Positions 8,306 to 18,808 of a stretch of 64,000 nt of DNA are shown piece after piece. The position numbers were made by a program, and so were the translations under genes. The stretch lies in the NCBI GenBank assembly GCA_029582265.1, contig CM055835.1, forward strand, positions 10,407,500 to 10,471,499. Direction: 5' to 3'. This DNA comes from Zoroaster sp. YZ-2022. Taxonomy: Eukaryota; Echinodermata; Asteroidea; Forcipulatida; Zoroasteridae. The notes beneath the pieces were generated by a model that saw only the letters and a program-made list of their open reading frames with translations, was not told where the DNA came from and did no database searches. How positions within the stretch are numbered: the first letter of the stretch is position 1; each line of letters starts with the position of its first letter.

Positions 8306-10864
8306 CTTCTGGGAGACTTTAACTCTAAGCTTGGGACTTTGTCGAGGCAGGACATCGATGATGGGATCGTCACCAACCACATGGGTCGTTATCGGACTGG
8401 AAAACGGAACATCAACGGAGAGGCTTTGTTAAACTTTCTTGTGACTCATGATCTGTTCGCTGCAAACACGGCATTCCAACACCCCTGCCGTCACCGAATA
8501 ACTAGGCTGGGCTACATTGCTAAGCCTGGCAGATCAAGGTTCAGCAAAGAAACTGTACCCACTTTTGTTCAGATAGACTTCATACTGTGCAAGAGTAAAT
8601 CAAAATGTCTGCTGAAGAATGCTAGGTCCTACGAGAACCCACGCCTCATTGTTGGGTCAGACCACCGACCCGTAGTTGCTCAGATTGACCTGAGTAAACT
8701 TGTACTGATACACAAGAAACGCAAATCAAAAGTTCAGCGGTTTGATGTAGCGAACCTTGTAACAGATCCAACTGTAAAACAGCAGTATCAGACAAAACTG
8801 AGCTCCGAACTGGAGGTGTTAGATAGCTCTAAGTCTCCTGCAGAGAGACTGGGCGATCTCTTTACTACCATCAAGACCTCTGCGACAGCGACCATCGGAA
8901 TCGCTAAACCATCCCAACAGAAGAACTTCAGCCAAGACTGCAACCTTGTTAATCTTGTCGAGTGTCGAGCAAAGTTGAGATCAGAACTCACAGCTGACAA
9001 CAGTGGGTTCGACAGAACATCTATACGATCTCATATAAACAAGACGGAGAAGAAGATCCAGAAGCGCCTAAGTGAGATAGCAGTAGCCAGAGCAGACCAA
9101 CTGTGTGAAACGATCAACTCCACTGACAGTAGCCGCCAGATGTACGAAGCCGTTAGAGAACTCTCTAACACCAACAAGAAGAGCTCCATCATCTACGTAC
9201 ACAATGAGAGTGGCTTAAATGTCTGCTCAGATTCCATCAAGGCTAAACTGATCCAAAGCTATTTTGAGAAACAGTTCATGGACACCAGTGATGCACCTCT
9301 ACCTGCGTTTGACGGAGACCCTAAAGCCCTAGACATCCCAATAACAAAATTCGAAGTAGCTACTGCAACAGCCAAGCTGAAGAATGGTAAGGCTAATGGA
9401 CCTGACAACATCCCTAATGAGCTTCTCAAAGCATGGCATCCTGAATGTAATTCAGTCTATGCCGAAATCATCAACACATCCTTCGCTACACATAGTCATA
9501 TACCTTCAATAGGCCAAGGCATCCTCGCGCCTCTCCAAAAACCTGGCAAGCCCAAAGGTCCCCTCAAAAGCCTCAGACCCCTAATGCTCCTCAACGGCTC
9601 CAGGAAAATACTGTCCCTCATCACTCTTAATAGAATCTGTCAGAATGTAGACAGATACACAGGCCCTTGGCAGGCAGCCTACAAGAACGGTAGAAGTTGT
9701 GCGGACTTAGTCTGGGCACAACGTATGCTTATATCTGTTGTGAAGAACAAGGAATGGGAGTTTTCGAAGATGGGCATTGATATGAGCTCAGCATTCGACA
9801 CCATCAAACGAAGAACAGTCCTAAAACTCTTAGTTGAAGCTGGATGCACTGACGATGAAGTAAGACTTGTGAGATATCTGCTCTCTAACACCAAACTCCA
9901 AGTAAGAGTGAACAACGAGCTGTCAGACGAGTTTGAAAGTACCCTTGGTGCTTTCCAATGTGACAGCCTCTCGGGTAAATTGTTTACCCTAGTACTTGCT
10001 GGAGCGTTGTATGAAGTTAGAGAGAAGACATATAGAAATGAGCCACCATTATCTATCGAAGGTGTGCCAGAAGAGTGGGAGTATGCGGACGACGTCGACT
10101 TTGAAGACGAGGAGATGGAGAAGCTGGAGAAGATGTTTCCTCTCATCAGACAAGTCCTTTCTGAGTGGAACCTGTTTGTTAATGACAGCAAAACAGAGTA
10201 TGCTAAAGTACACCTAGCAGACCCCGGCGATCTTACTCCTAGTGGTAAGAGCGTTAGGAAAGAGAAACTTGAACCATGGAGGTCAAACAAATCTCTTGGC
10301 TCTCTCCTGTGCAGCGAAAAGGACATAAAACAACGATGTAACCTTGGCAACGCAGCGTTCAACAAGTACGAGAAGTGCTGGCTTCAGGGACCTAAGATCC
10401 CCCTCCCTACCAAGATCAAACTGTATGATGCACTTGTTGCATCAGTAATGCTCTACAACAGCAACAGTTGGTCAGCACCCGATGTAGTACTGGAGCAACT
10501 GGACATCACGCACCGCAAACACCTGCGTCGCATACTGAAGATCCACTGGCCAAAAGGGACAATCAGGAATGAAGAGCTCTACAATCGGTGCAGCACAAAT
10601 AAACTTTCGGAGAGAGTCTGTAAACTGAGATGGACTATGTTTGGTCATGTCTTGAGACCTGATGAGCAAACCCCTGCATTTGCATCCCTAAAATTTTCTA
10701 TTACCAATAATCTTAAATCTAGAAGGGGTAGACACCAGAGTAATATTTTCAATCTGTTAGTCAATGATCTAGAATCTAGGAAATTAAATATGAAAACCAT
10801 TATTGATTTGTATGAGATAAGAGATATGGCTCTGAACAGACGATTGTGGCGTGAAAGTTTTTAG
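8306..10864 (+). CDS. RTE-like non-LTR retrotransposon ORF (endonuclease C-terminus plus RT)
   Basis: One uninterrupted frame of about 850 codons. It opens with LLGDFNSKLG, the GDFN motif of the apurinic-type endonuclease, which also supplies SDHRP near 8655-8670. Then follow an RT domain with motif A MGIDMSSAFD, motif B CDSLSGKLF and motif C EYADDVDF, and a C-terminal region with MLYNSNSW and LRWTMFGHVLRP, a layout seen in RTE-type LINEs. The N-terminal endonuclease half is absent, so the copy is 5' truncated near 8300. The absence of any stop or frameshift over 2.5 kb marks it as one of the youngest insertions here. The exact clade (RTE versus a related Proto-type) is not settled. Motif B normally has QGDSLSG; here it reads QCDSLSG. 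Confidence 0.8.
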   Translation, partial: LLGDFNSKLGTLSRQDIDDGIVTNHMGRYRTGKRNINGEALLNFLVTHDLFAANTAFQHPCRHRITRLGYIAKPGRSRFSKETVPTFVQIDFILCKSKSKCLLKNARSYENPRLIVGSDHRPVVAQIDLSKLVLIHKKRKSKVQRFDVANLVTDPTVKQQYQTKLSSELEVLDSSKSPAERLGDLFTTIKTSATATIGIAKPSQQKNFSQDCNLVNLVECRAKLRSELTADNSGFDRTSIRSHINKTEKKIQKRLSEIAVARADQLCETINSTDSSRQMYEAVRELSNTNKKSSIIYVHNESGLNVCSDSIKAKLIQSYFEKQFMDTSDAPLPAFDGDPKALDIPITKFEVATATAKLKNGKANGPDNIPNELLKAWHPECNSVYAEIINTSFATHSHIPSIGQGILAPLQKPGKPKGPLKSLRPLMLLNGSRKILSLITLNRICQNVDRYTGPWQAAYKNGRSCADLVWAQRMLISVVKNKEWEFSKMGIDMSSAFDTIKRRTVLKLLVEAGCTDDEVRLVRYLLSNTKLQVRVNNELSDEFESTLGAFQCDSLSGKLFTLVLAGALYEVREKTYRNEPPLSIEGVPEEWEYADDVDFEDEEMEKLEKMFPLIRQVLSEWNLFVNDSKTEYAKVHLADPGDLTPSGKSVRKEKLEPWRSNKSLGSLLCSEKDIKQRCNLGNAAFNKYEKCWLQGPKIPLPTKIKLYDALVASVMLYNSNSWSAPDVVLEQLDITHRKHLRRILKIHWPKGTIRNEELYNRCSTNKLSERVCKLRWTMFGHVLRPDEQTPAFASLKFSITNNLKSRRGRHQSNIFNLLVNDLESRKLNMKTIIDLYEIRDMALNRRLWRESF

Positions 10865-11430
10865 TCGTTGTTATTTTGAGGGGACTTATTGGTCTCATAA
10901 GCGGATTGCTCTTTAATTTAAATTATTTTGCTATCTTAATGTGGGAGCAGAACAAGTTTATATATATTATGAAAACTCATACCTCCTGAGGTAACTCTTG
11001 TCTGTTATTTATTTTTATTTTTATATTCTATGACAAAAAAAAAACATTTAAAAATTTAAAAATTTAAAATAAAAAACATAGTGTTCCAAGTCACACTTGT
11101 TAATTTCTAATTTATTGCTTAAATCTCACAACTTTTCCAAGTTCAAAGCCAATATCTCAAAAACTAAATGACCTTCAGTTTAATGTATAACTTAACACTT
11201 TTGTTTAATTCTTGTGAAATGAGTTACCATAAATGCTTTGATGGTCAAATTAGTGGCTCACGAAGTGACGATTTTACAAATTTTAAAAGGTCATATCTCA
11301 AGAACCGACAGAGGTATTCAAAAACAAATTGAACCGTCGATCTTCTCTCAGATAGAGCTTCAATTTGATGTATAACTTGACAAATTTGGGGGGAAAATTA
11401 AAATAGGGTGTCGTAGCTAAATAATGTAAT
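10865..11430 (+). other. 3' UTR of RTE-like LINE and flank
   Basis: AT-rich and non-coding. It contains an A-rich patch (TTTAAAAATTTAAAAATTTAAAATAAAAAA, 11040-11080) that could mark the LINE 3' end. The following sequence has no recognisable feature before the BEL/Pao remnant. Confidence 0.35.
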
Positions 11431-11447
11431 CTTACCTGCTCAGTAAG

Positions 11448-11855
11448 GTGGAGAACATATGGATGATGTTACGGACACTTAAGGTTTGTTTTATTGTCAT
11501 AGTAAATGTCAGAGGTAGAGGCCAGACCACATTTGTCCAAACACATGCTCTTCTGGACCCTGGCAGTAACAGAACGTTTTGCTCTCGTACTTTACTAGAC
11601 AGGATGGGACTGAAAGGCAAAGAAACTGTCCTATCACTGGAAACCCTTAACGAGGGTAACGATTGTCAAGCCTTTGAGGTAGCATTGGAGGTGACTGGAA
11701 CAATTGGCAAGAAAAGAAAACGAAATACCATACAGCTGCCTAAGGTTTATGCATTGGCCTCATTCCCAGCTCTAAGGAGTTGTTTGGCAACATCAGCTGA
11801 TCTGAGAAGATGGGACCATCTTAAAGATCTAGATACCCAGAGTGCACGAATCTGA
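11448..11855 (+). pseudogene. BEL/Pao aspartic protease (peptidase A17-like) fragment
   Basis: The frame contains ALLDPGSNRTFCSRTLLDRMGL, the Pao-type active-site region (usually LLDSGS). The catalytic Asp is kept, but the following residue is Pro instead of Ser/Thr, so activity is doubtful. The downstream sequence (LPKVYALASFP) fits the same family. The frame ends close to the next one, which overlaps it by 14 bp in another phase. Confidence 0.7.
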
Positions 11856-13138
11856 AGTAACCATCCTGATCAGGCAAGATGTACCTCAGGCCTTAATACC
11901 ATTAGAGGTAAGACAGGGTGCAGTAGGGGAACCCTATGCGATGAGAACTGCTCTTGGATGGACACTTAATGGACCACTAAGTGAAAAACTCCCTCCTGTA
12001 AGGGCTGCTTGCAATTATATTCATGCTGATAGCCAGCCAGATGTACGTCTTGAGGCCAAAGTTCAGCATTTCTGGAAGCTGGACACAGCCCATGCACTTG
12101 CAGGAAGCCAACCCCGGATGTCGGTGGACGACAAGAAAGCAATTGATGTTTGGGACCAAACACTGACAGTGGTAGATGGACATTATCAGATGGATATGCC
12201 TTTCAAGGTATGCCCACTAGTATTGCCAAACAACAGATCCCTTGCTGAGAAGAGATTTACTGAGTCTTGGAAGACGACTTGCAAAGAATTCTGTACTGCA
12301 CAGTAGATACAAGGCTGGTATCGATGACCTACTCAACAGAGGATATGCAGAACGTGTGCCCTGCATTGGCAAAGATGCCTCACCTGGAAATTCAAGGTAC
12401 CTTCCCCATCATAGTGTGGTGAACCCTAACAAGCCTGATAAACTGCGTATAGTTTTGGACTGTGCCGCTGAATATGCTGGAACTTCTCTGAATAAGGAAG
12501 TCTTGTAAGGCCCTGGTATCACAAACAAACTGATAGGGGTGCTTGTGAGGTTTAGCAAACATCAAGTGGCAGTCATGGGTGACATAGAAGCGATGTTTCA
12601 CCAAGTCAGGGTTTCTCCGTGCCATAGGGATGCCATTCGATTCTTATGGTGGAAGGAGGGAAACATGGCCAACTAATCAGAAATCTACAGGATGGCAGTG
12701 CACCTTTTCGGAGGTGTATGGAGCCCAAGCTGTGCGAATTATGCTCTTCGAAGAACTGCTGAGGATCACAGAGATGACTTTGACACCGAAACGACCACAA
12801 CTGTTTTGGAAAACTTTTATGCAGACGACTGCTTGAAATCAGTGGACAATGAAAAGAGAGCAATATCTCTAGTGAGGAAGCTTTGCAAGTTACTATCCTT
12901 GGGCGGTTTCCGTCTTACAAAATGGATCTCGAATAGCCGAAAGGTCATTGAGTCAATCCCGCTCAATAAAAGAGCCAAGGGAGCTAAGGACTTGGACCTG
13001 GATAAAACATCCCTTCCTGTTGAGAGAGCTCTTGGGGTACATTGGGACACAGACACAGATGTGTTTGGCATCAATATAAAGCCAAAGGAGAAAGGTTTCA
13101 CAAGAAGGTCTTCTGAGCATCGTGAGTTCAGTGTATGA
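11842..13138 (+). pseudogene. BEL/Pao reverse transcriptase fragments
   Basis: Consecutive frames 11842-12306, 12242-12508 and 12692-13138, plus the bridging phase around 12540-12660, spell a Pao RT. They cover the linker with ALGWTLNGPL, then RYLPHHSVVNPNKPDKLRIVLDC, the motif A region VMGDIEAMFHQVRV and the catalytic FYADD at about 12817-12831. Single-base frameshifts break the protein several times. The preserved YADD box shows decay is by indels rather than loss of the catalytic block. Confidence 0.75.
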
Positions 13139-14157
13139 CCCACTTGGCCTAGTCTGCCCATTTGTGCTACAGGCTAAGAAGATCTTTCAAGATGAGGGCA
13201 AGGAAGAGAAGGGTTGGGATCTACATCCAGGGAATCGAATGCGATGGATCAAGTGGCTGGAAGATCTTCCTATGATGGAAGATTTCCAAGTTCAAAGATG
13301 CATAGTACCTGAAGACTTTGGAGTGCCTTTGAGGGTACAGTTTACATCATTTTTGTGATGCATCCACAGTTGCTTATGGAGCAGTATCCTATGTGAGGCT
13401 GATCAATGCTGATGGGAGTATTCACTGTTCATTTCAGTTGGGAAAGTCGAGACTGGCACCTATAAAGCCTATGACCATACCAAGGCTAGAGCTGTCAGCG
13501 GCAGTGGTAGCAATCCGAATGGATAGTTTGTTGCGCCATGAAATGAGACTGGAAGTGCAGGACACCATGTTTTGGACGGACAGCATGATTGTCTTGCAAT
13601 ATATCAAGAACACGGCTAAAAGATTTCATACCTTTGTCTCCAACAGAGTGGCTATAATTCATGACGGGTCACTTCCAAGTCAATGGAGATACGTGGACAC
13701 TGCCTCAAACCCTTCTGATGATGCCTCCAGAGGTCTTGATGCCAAGCAGATGCTGTCCCGTACAAGATGGAAACAGGGGCCGGATTTCCTCTGGGAAGAT
13801 GAAACAGTATGGCCCATAGAGCCAAAGGCAAATCCAGATCTCCTCAAGGATGATAAGGAATTGAAGCAGGAGGCTAAAACATGTGCTGTGGCGGCACGTG
13901 TTCAAGAAGATATATTTGACAAGCTATTGAAGAGATATTCATGCTGGCTTCGCCTGAAAAGGGCAGTAGCATGGTTGTTGCGTTTCAAGACCTGGCTTCT
14001 TGATCACAGGCAGATGAAAACGCAAGAAGGCTTGCAGGTCCATGAGTTGCAGACAGCGGAGAGAGTTATCATGTCCTTTATTCAGAAGAAACACTTCAAT
14101 GAGGAGATACACGCTTTGGAGATGGATGGAAGGATCTCTTGTAAAAGCAGTATTTAA
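13122..14157 (+). pseudogene. BEL/Pao RNase H and start of integrase
   Basis: The frame beginning SSVYDPLGLVCPF is the connection domain that follows Pao RT. A frameshift near 13350 leads into FCDASTVAYGAVSYV, the RNase H start (DAS), with IPRLELSAA and the acidic FWTDSMIVL following, as in Pao RNase H. After ASNPSDDASRGL, the last ~100 residues (SCWLRLKRAVAWLLRF) belong to the region leading into the integrase. The frame stops there, so the zinc-binding and DDE parts are lost. Confidence 0.75.
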
Positions 14158-14159
14158 CG

Positions 14160-16250
14160 TACACTTCATGTCGTATTTACTGCCGTGATACTTCATTGAG
14201 GAGCTGAACATTTGTTGTGACACGAACTACACGTTCCAATCAATTACGCAGTATAGGGATTTCATCTACTAGAGTATTATCTCATGTCAGAGTATTTGGG
14301 ACTGAAGGTTGCGCCACTACTCTGGGGATTGAGATTACTACTGTGGACAATAAATTAAAGAGCTGAACATATATTTGTAGAAAATAGTGACAGACAGTGG
14401 TTTATTTTCTTGTCTACACGGTTGGATTTCCACCACAATGATGATGGACATATGTATACTTCAAATTATTCCAAGATATTTATTTCATGAAAAATCAGGC
14501 ATTTGTGGTATACGATGACTTCCTCAGTCTTGTTAGCTAGGACCATCCTAGCTACAGTCATGTCAGTCTGATCTTGTCAACTCCCCCATTAGTGACCAAC
14601 ACGGTCATAGTACATGCTCAGTGGCAACTATCGTCCATGTACGTAATTCGCCGCACTCGTGAAATGACGCACTTACCTTTGTCTTAGCATTTCTCAGAAA
14701 TTAGTGAAAATGTATGATTTAATGGAAAGTTAGTGCTTGTGAAAGTGGAAAAAGTTGTTTAACCACTGATTTTACTAGATACAAATAGCAAGGGATTTAC
14801 ATGACCTCAACCTTTTTTTTCACGAACATCTGTGATTTTATTGTTCTGTGCCATCAACAAGCTGTTGTTAGTGGAAACCAAAAGATATGATTGCTTTGCA
14901 TTGCAATGATTTTTTAAAGAAATACTGATCCTCAACATGGACACAGTCCATAGAAGAAGCGAATGAAGACTACTTAACTCGTTGGTGTTTATTTCGTCGG
15001 TTGTGAAAATTATTGAGAAAATGAATCATTAATATCATGGTTATGAAAAGAAATTATTTATTTGACAAAATGTTAACACCATTTTTACACATTTCAAAGT
15101 TTTAGAGTACTTTGTGCAACAATTTTAACCATCTTCCATTTTATTGGTCTTTGAAGAATATTGATTAAAGGTTTTGAGAGCTTCTCCAAATTATACCATT
15201 TTATTTTAAAAATCTAAAACAATATTTAAATTTTCAAGGTTAAAAACAATTTTACAACCATCTGGAATAAGATGAAACATGATTCAACTGTTTTTCTTCT
15301 TGGGTACATTTTCTGTGCTCCATCAACTTTAACAGTTTGGGGGTGAGTCATTATACCAACATCAATTTTTTGATGACCACAATTCTGTGCGTCTCAAAAA
15401 CGGCGCTCAAGACGTCCACGCATATGATCACGCATTGAATTTCAGCATTGTCCAAGAGAATCCTTCACTGAAACAAACTGAAGCACTAAACTGCTACTTT
15501 CATTTGTAAGTTACTGTTCAGTTGATAATATATCCTTAAGTGCATCATTTAGGGTAAATTGAGGATATAATAAGTTAGGATTCTTCTATTTTCTGAAGGG
15601 GAGGATTTATTTAGAAGGAAAATAAAGTCCGAAAACCATCATAAAAGTAAATTTTAAAGATAGTTTTCACTTTCTGTAACCCCAAACATGGATAGAATAT
15701 TTTTTTAACTGGTAACTGGTAAGTGGTTGCAAACAAATATTTTAAAAACATTAAAAAGTGGCGGTTGGATATGACATTCTTTCCGCCTCAGCCTTATCAG
15801 GGAAAGAATATCGAACCCAACGTCATCAAAGTTTAGAGCGCCCCCAGAAATTAAACCAAAGCAGGTACTAATGTTATTTTTTCATCATCGTGAGGAGGTC
15901 ATATATGACCTTCAAATCACCTGATCTGACCTTTACTTCCTGTCTAAACAGGAAGTTCAAATTCAACACATTCTAACGATAAAAGCACTTCGGACAAATT
16001 AATTTCGTCATTAGGCCTATGTGTCCCAACCAAATAAAAATGTTTGATAATATTTTGAGGATATGAGAATCTAAACCAAAATTGAAGCTTCCTTTTCATC
16101 ACTTTTTCCTGTCAAATATGTAGAGTATGTAATCAGGGGTTAGGGCAATTTCACATAATTGCCAGGGGACATTATCATGATTGTGTTCATCATGTTACAC
16201 ATGTCCATCATGTTCTGTCTACCGATGGCAATGCAAACCAATATTGATCA
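14160..16250. other. No recognisable feature
   Basis: AT-rich sequence without a supported ORF. The first few hundred bases could be downstream BEL/Pao sequence or LTR remnant, but no matching partner LTR is present upstream. A TAGGCCTA palindrome lies at 16012-16019. Confidence 0.4.
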
Positions 16251-16262
16251 TGATTGAGATGC

Positions 16263-16668
16263 TCACCCAGAATCCAGCATGTCCAGATAGATGCTGCTAA
16301 GCACCGGTTTATTCAGTCTATGCCTTTCTCCATGGTGGATCCAAGGTCTGTCAAGCCTAATAAGCATTTTCCTCATTTTTTTGGATGATCTTGGACATCG
16401 ACGTGCACCTGGTTGCAATCGAATCCAGGAATTCTGTGATCGTTCGTGGTTTTGGTGTGTGTTTACAACGAATACAAAATGTACAGACTGGAACCCTGTT
16501 CCTCTTGTTACAATCACAACGGTGTGCAATGCAATGCAGAGGTACCAGTTTTACAATCTGCGTAGATGTTTCACGGTCGTGTAGACATTTGACCTTATTG
16601 TTGTTTTTTGGACATTTCTCGGTAATTACATGATACCCGGATTTTGTTTTTTGAAGAAAACCTTCCAA
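16263..16668 (-). pseudogene. Cysteine/histidine-rich ORF, possible SWIM-type zinc-finger relic
   Basis: Two minus-strand frames joined by a frameshift near 16380 give about 130 residues. The middle has HCIAHRCDCNKRNRVPVCTFCIRCKH, a cysteine spacing and terminal CKH that resemble SWIM fingers of MULE-type transposases. No catalytic DDE block is visible upstream within the next kilobase. I do not recognise the family firmly; a domesticated or decayed transposase fragment is the leading guess. Confidence 0.3.
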
Positions 16669-16689
16669 AAAGGATTATCAATCATTCTA

Positions 16690-17560
16690 TCAATCGCATC
16701 AGCGTGTACCTTTAATGTTCCATAAGCTATATTTCACATACAAATCATCTAAAGTTCTCTAAAGCACCTCCGTTGTGGTTTTCTAAGAGCTTTTCTGAGT
16801 AGTTCGTTTCTTAGAAAATTAAATTTGAACGTTACGTATGGAGGGGCTAAAAACATGTAAAACATAGATTGACAATAAATAATTATTTGCAGTATTTGAT
16901 TATAATGAACCTTAAAAATAGCATTTCACATGGAATGTGACTGTTAACGTTCCCCAAACCATGTTTTTAAATGATAAAATTGGGCCCTTTTCGTCACAGT
17001 AACGATGCCGTTAAGGTCTGTATTAGACTTCAATGTTTCTATGTGACGTGTACAGAGTCAGTGGAGTTATGAAAAAGAAAACAAACAAATACGAATACTA
17101 GTTTGTACACGCGCGTATAGTAGTGAAACAGCCGTGCTCAATCATCAAACGAGGCAAATATCTTCAACCGGTGGTAACAACTTCATTACACCATTTCACC
17201 ATTGTGTTGCCCGATATAAACTGGTGTCAAGTTTAACACCCCATTTAAAAAAGTATATCATCCTAGTTGTAATGACTTCCCTATATTTAATCTGTAAAAA
17301 GAAATTTCGATAAATCGTATCATAACTATGATTCTTTCAATAAGCCTAGATAGTACTTCAACTCCACAATTATATGATATTTTCTGTCTATTGTTATCTT
17401 ATTTTTTATTCTCAGTAACAGGCCGCCCAAAGAACAAACATAAAAATACATCCATATATAGGAAAAAGGTTACGTAAGCAAAGCATCATGGGGAGGTATC
17501 CAAAAAAGCGGGGGAAAAGTAACCAATCTAGCAAAACCAATGGGAGTGAACAAAGGAAGT
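16690..17560. other. No recognisable feature
   Basis: AT-rich sequence with scattered stops in all frames and no repeat structure that can be seen by eye. Confidence 0.4.
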
Positions 17561-17648
17561 GATTAGTAAGCTGCGTGGTAGATGCCGCGGCTTATGGTAA
17601 AGCTAGGATATGAATAGAAGATCACACACACACACACACACACACACA

Positions 17649-18133
17649 CCCTCACGCACATTGATTTGTGGGGTATTCCTTTGTTCGTTCTATTATCCCT
17701 TTTCCTTATAATTCTCCTGTGGGGTACAAGATTTTCTATAGTTACCTTGTGGGGTCCAATTGTTCTATTGTGTTTTGGACCCCACAACGAATGGTGTGTA
17801 CGTTCACACACACACCCTCACGCACATTGATTTGTGGGGTATTCCTTTGTTCGTTCTATTATCCCTTTTCCTTATAATTCTCCTGTAGGTACAAGATTTT
17901 CTATAGTTACCTTGTGGGGTCCAATTGTTCTATTGTGTTTTGGACCCCACAACGAATGGTGTGTACGTTCACACCCTCACGCACATTGATTTGTGGGGTA
18001 TTCCTTTGTTCGTTCTATTATCCCTTTTCCTTATAATTCTCCTGTGGGGTACAAGATTTTCTATAGTTACCTTGTGGGGTCCAATTGTTCTATTGTGTTT
18101 TGGACCCCACAACGAATGGTGTGTACGTTCACA
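17649..18133 (+). repeat. Three-copy tandem repeat of ~160 bp with internal hairpin, in (CA)n
   Basis: Units start with CCCTCACGCACATTGATTTG at 17649, 17815 and 17974, giving periods of 166 and 159 bp. The difference comes from (CA)n length at the junction and a few missing bases. Each unit contains TTGTGGGGTCCAA ... TTGGACCCCACAA, a 13-bp perfect inverted repeat around a 15-nt loop. (CA)n tracts lie before the first and after the last unit. Apparent ORFs repeat with the units and are not genes. Confidence 0.9.
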
Positions 18134-18175
18134 CGCACACACACACATACATATACATATGCATATACATACACA

Positions 18176-18753
18176 CATCACAACTTCTAAGTTCCCCCTA
18201 ATATTTTTTTAGAATATGTCAACAAGTATTGCATGAATTATAAAAATTCTAAAAGTAAATGACAGAATGACATGTTCTACACAGCTCGTAATGAAATGGT
18301 TGAAATTCAATCTTGCATGCACAATTGACAGTGATTTAAATGAAAATTCACCTGAAAAAAAAGTTGCAGTACAAAGCATTGCTTCAAGGGCATGTTACAC
18401 ATGTAGTTTTCTGTAAGAACTCAGTTATGAAGAATAATGGAGGACCAATTCCATATTAAACTCTTGCTCTACCCTTCTAAAACAATGGACATGCATGTTG
18501 CATGTTGCTCTTTGAATATTATTTTCTTATTATGAAACAGCCATCAATACCATTGTTATTGATGCATGACTTTTTTCAGCTGAATTTTCATTCAAATCAC
18601 TGTCAGTTGTGCATGCATGATTGAATTTCAACCATTTCATTACGAGCTGTGTAGAACATGTCATTCTGTCATTTACTTTTAGAATTTTTAAAATTCATGC
18701 AATACTTGTTGAGATATTCTAAAAAATATTGGGGGAACTTAGAAGTTGTGATG
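18176..18753. mobile_element. Palindromic MITE with ~185-bp terminal inverted repeats
   Basis: The left arm starts CATCACAACTTCTAAGTTCCCCC and the right arm ends with its complement. The arms match almost continuously over about 185 bp (18176-18365 and 18568-18753) around a ~200-bp centre. No coding capacity. It is flanked by (CA)n and (CATA)n tracts, which hide any target duplication. A non-autonomous DNA transposon is the best reading. Confidence 0.8.
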
Positions 18754-18808
18754 GGTGTACACATATACATATACATATAAATATACATATGCACATACAC
18801 ATACATAT

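Larger units (their letters stand above)
11430..14157 (+). mobile_element. BEL/Pao LTR-retrotransposon pol remnant
   Basis: A series of overlapping plus-strand frames keeps the Pao order protease - reverse transcriptase - RNase H - start of integrase, with at least four frameshifts or stops (near 11850, 12310, 12510, 13130 and 13360). Gag, the integrase catalytic core and both LTRs are not found. The element is an old, inactive fragment of the BEL/Pao superfamily. Confidence 0.85.

Noticed and set aside
11966..13905. Minus-strand ORFs across the BEL/Pao region
   Set aside because: Antisense shadows of the pol frames, without motifs.
14160..14420. 3' LTR of the BEL/Pao element
   Set aside because: No matching copy upstream and no TG..CA boundary with duplication could be identified.
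17649..18133. CRISPR-like array
   Set aside because: Only three long units with no short repeat/spacer alternation, in a eukaryotic context.
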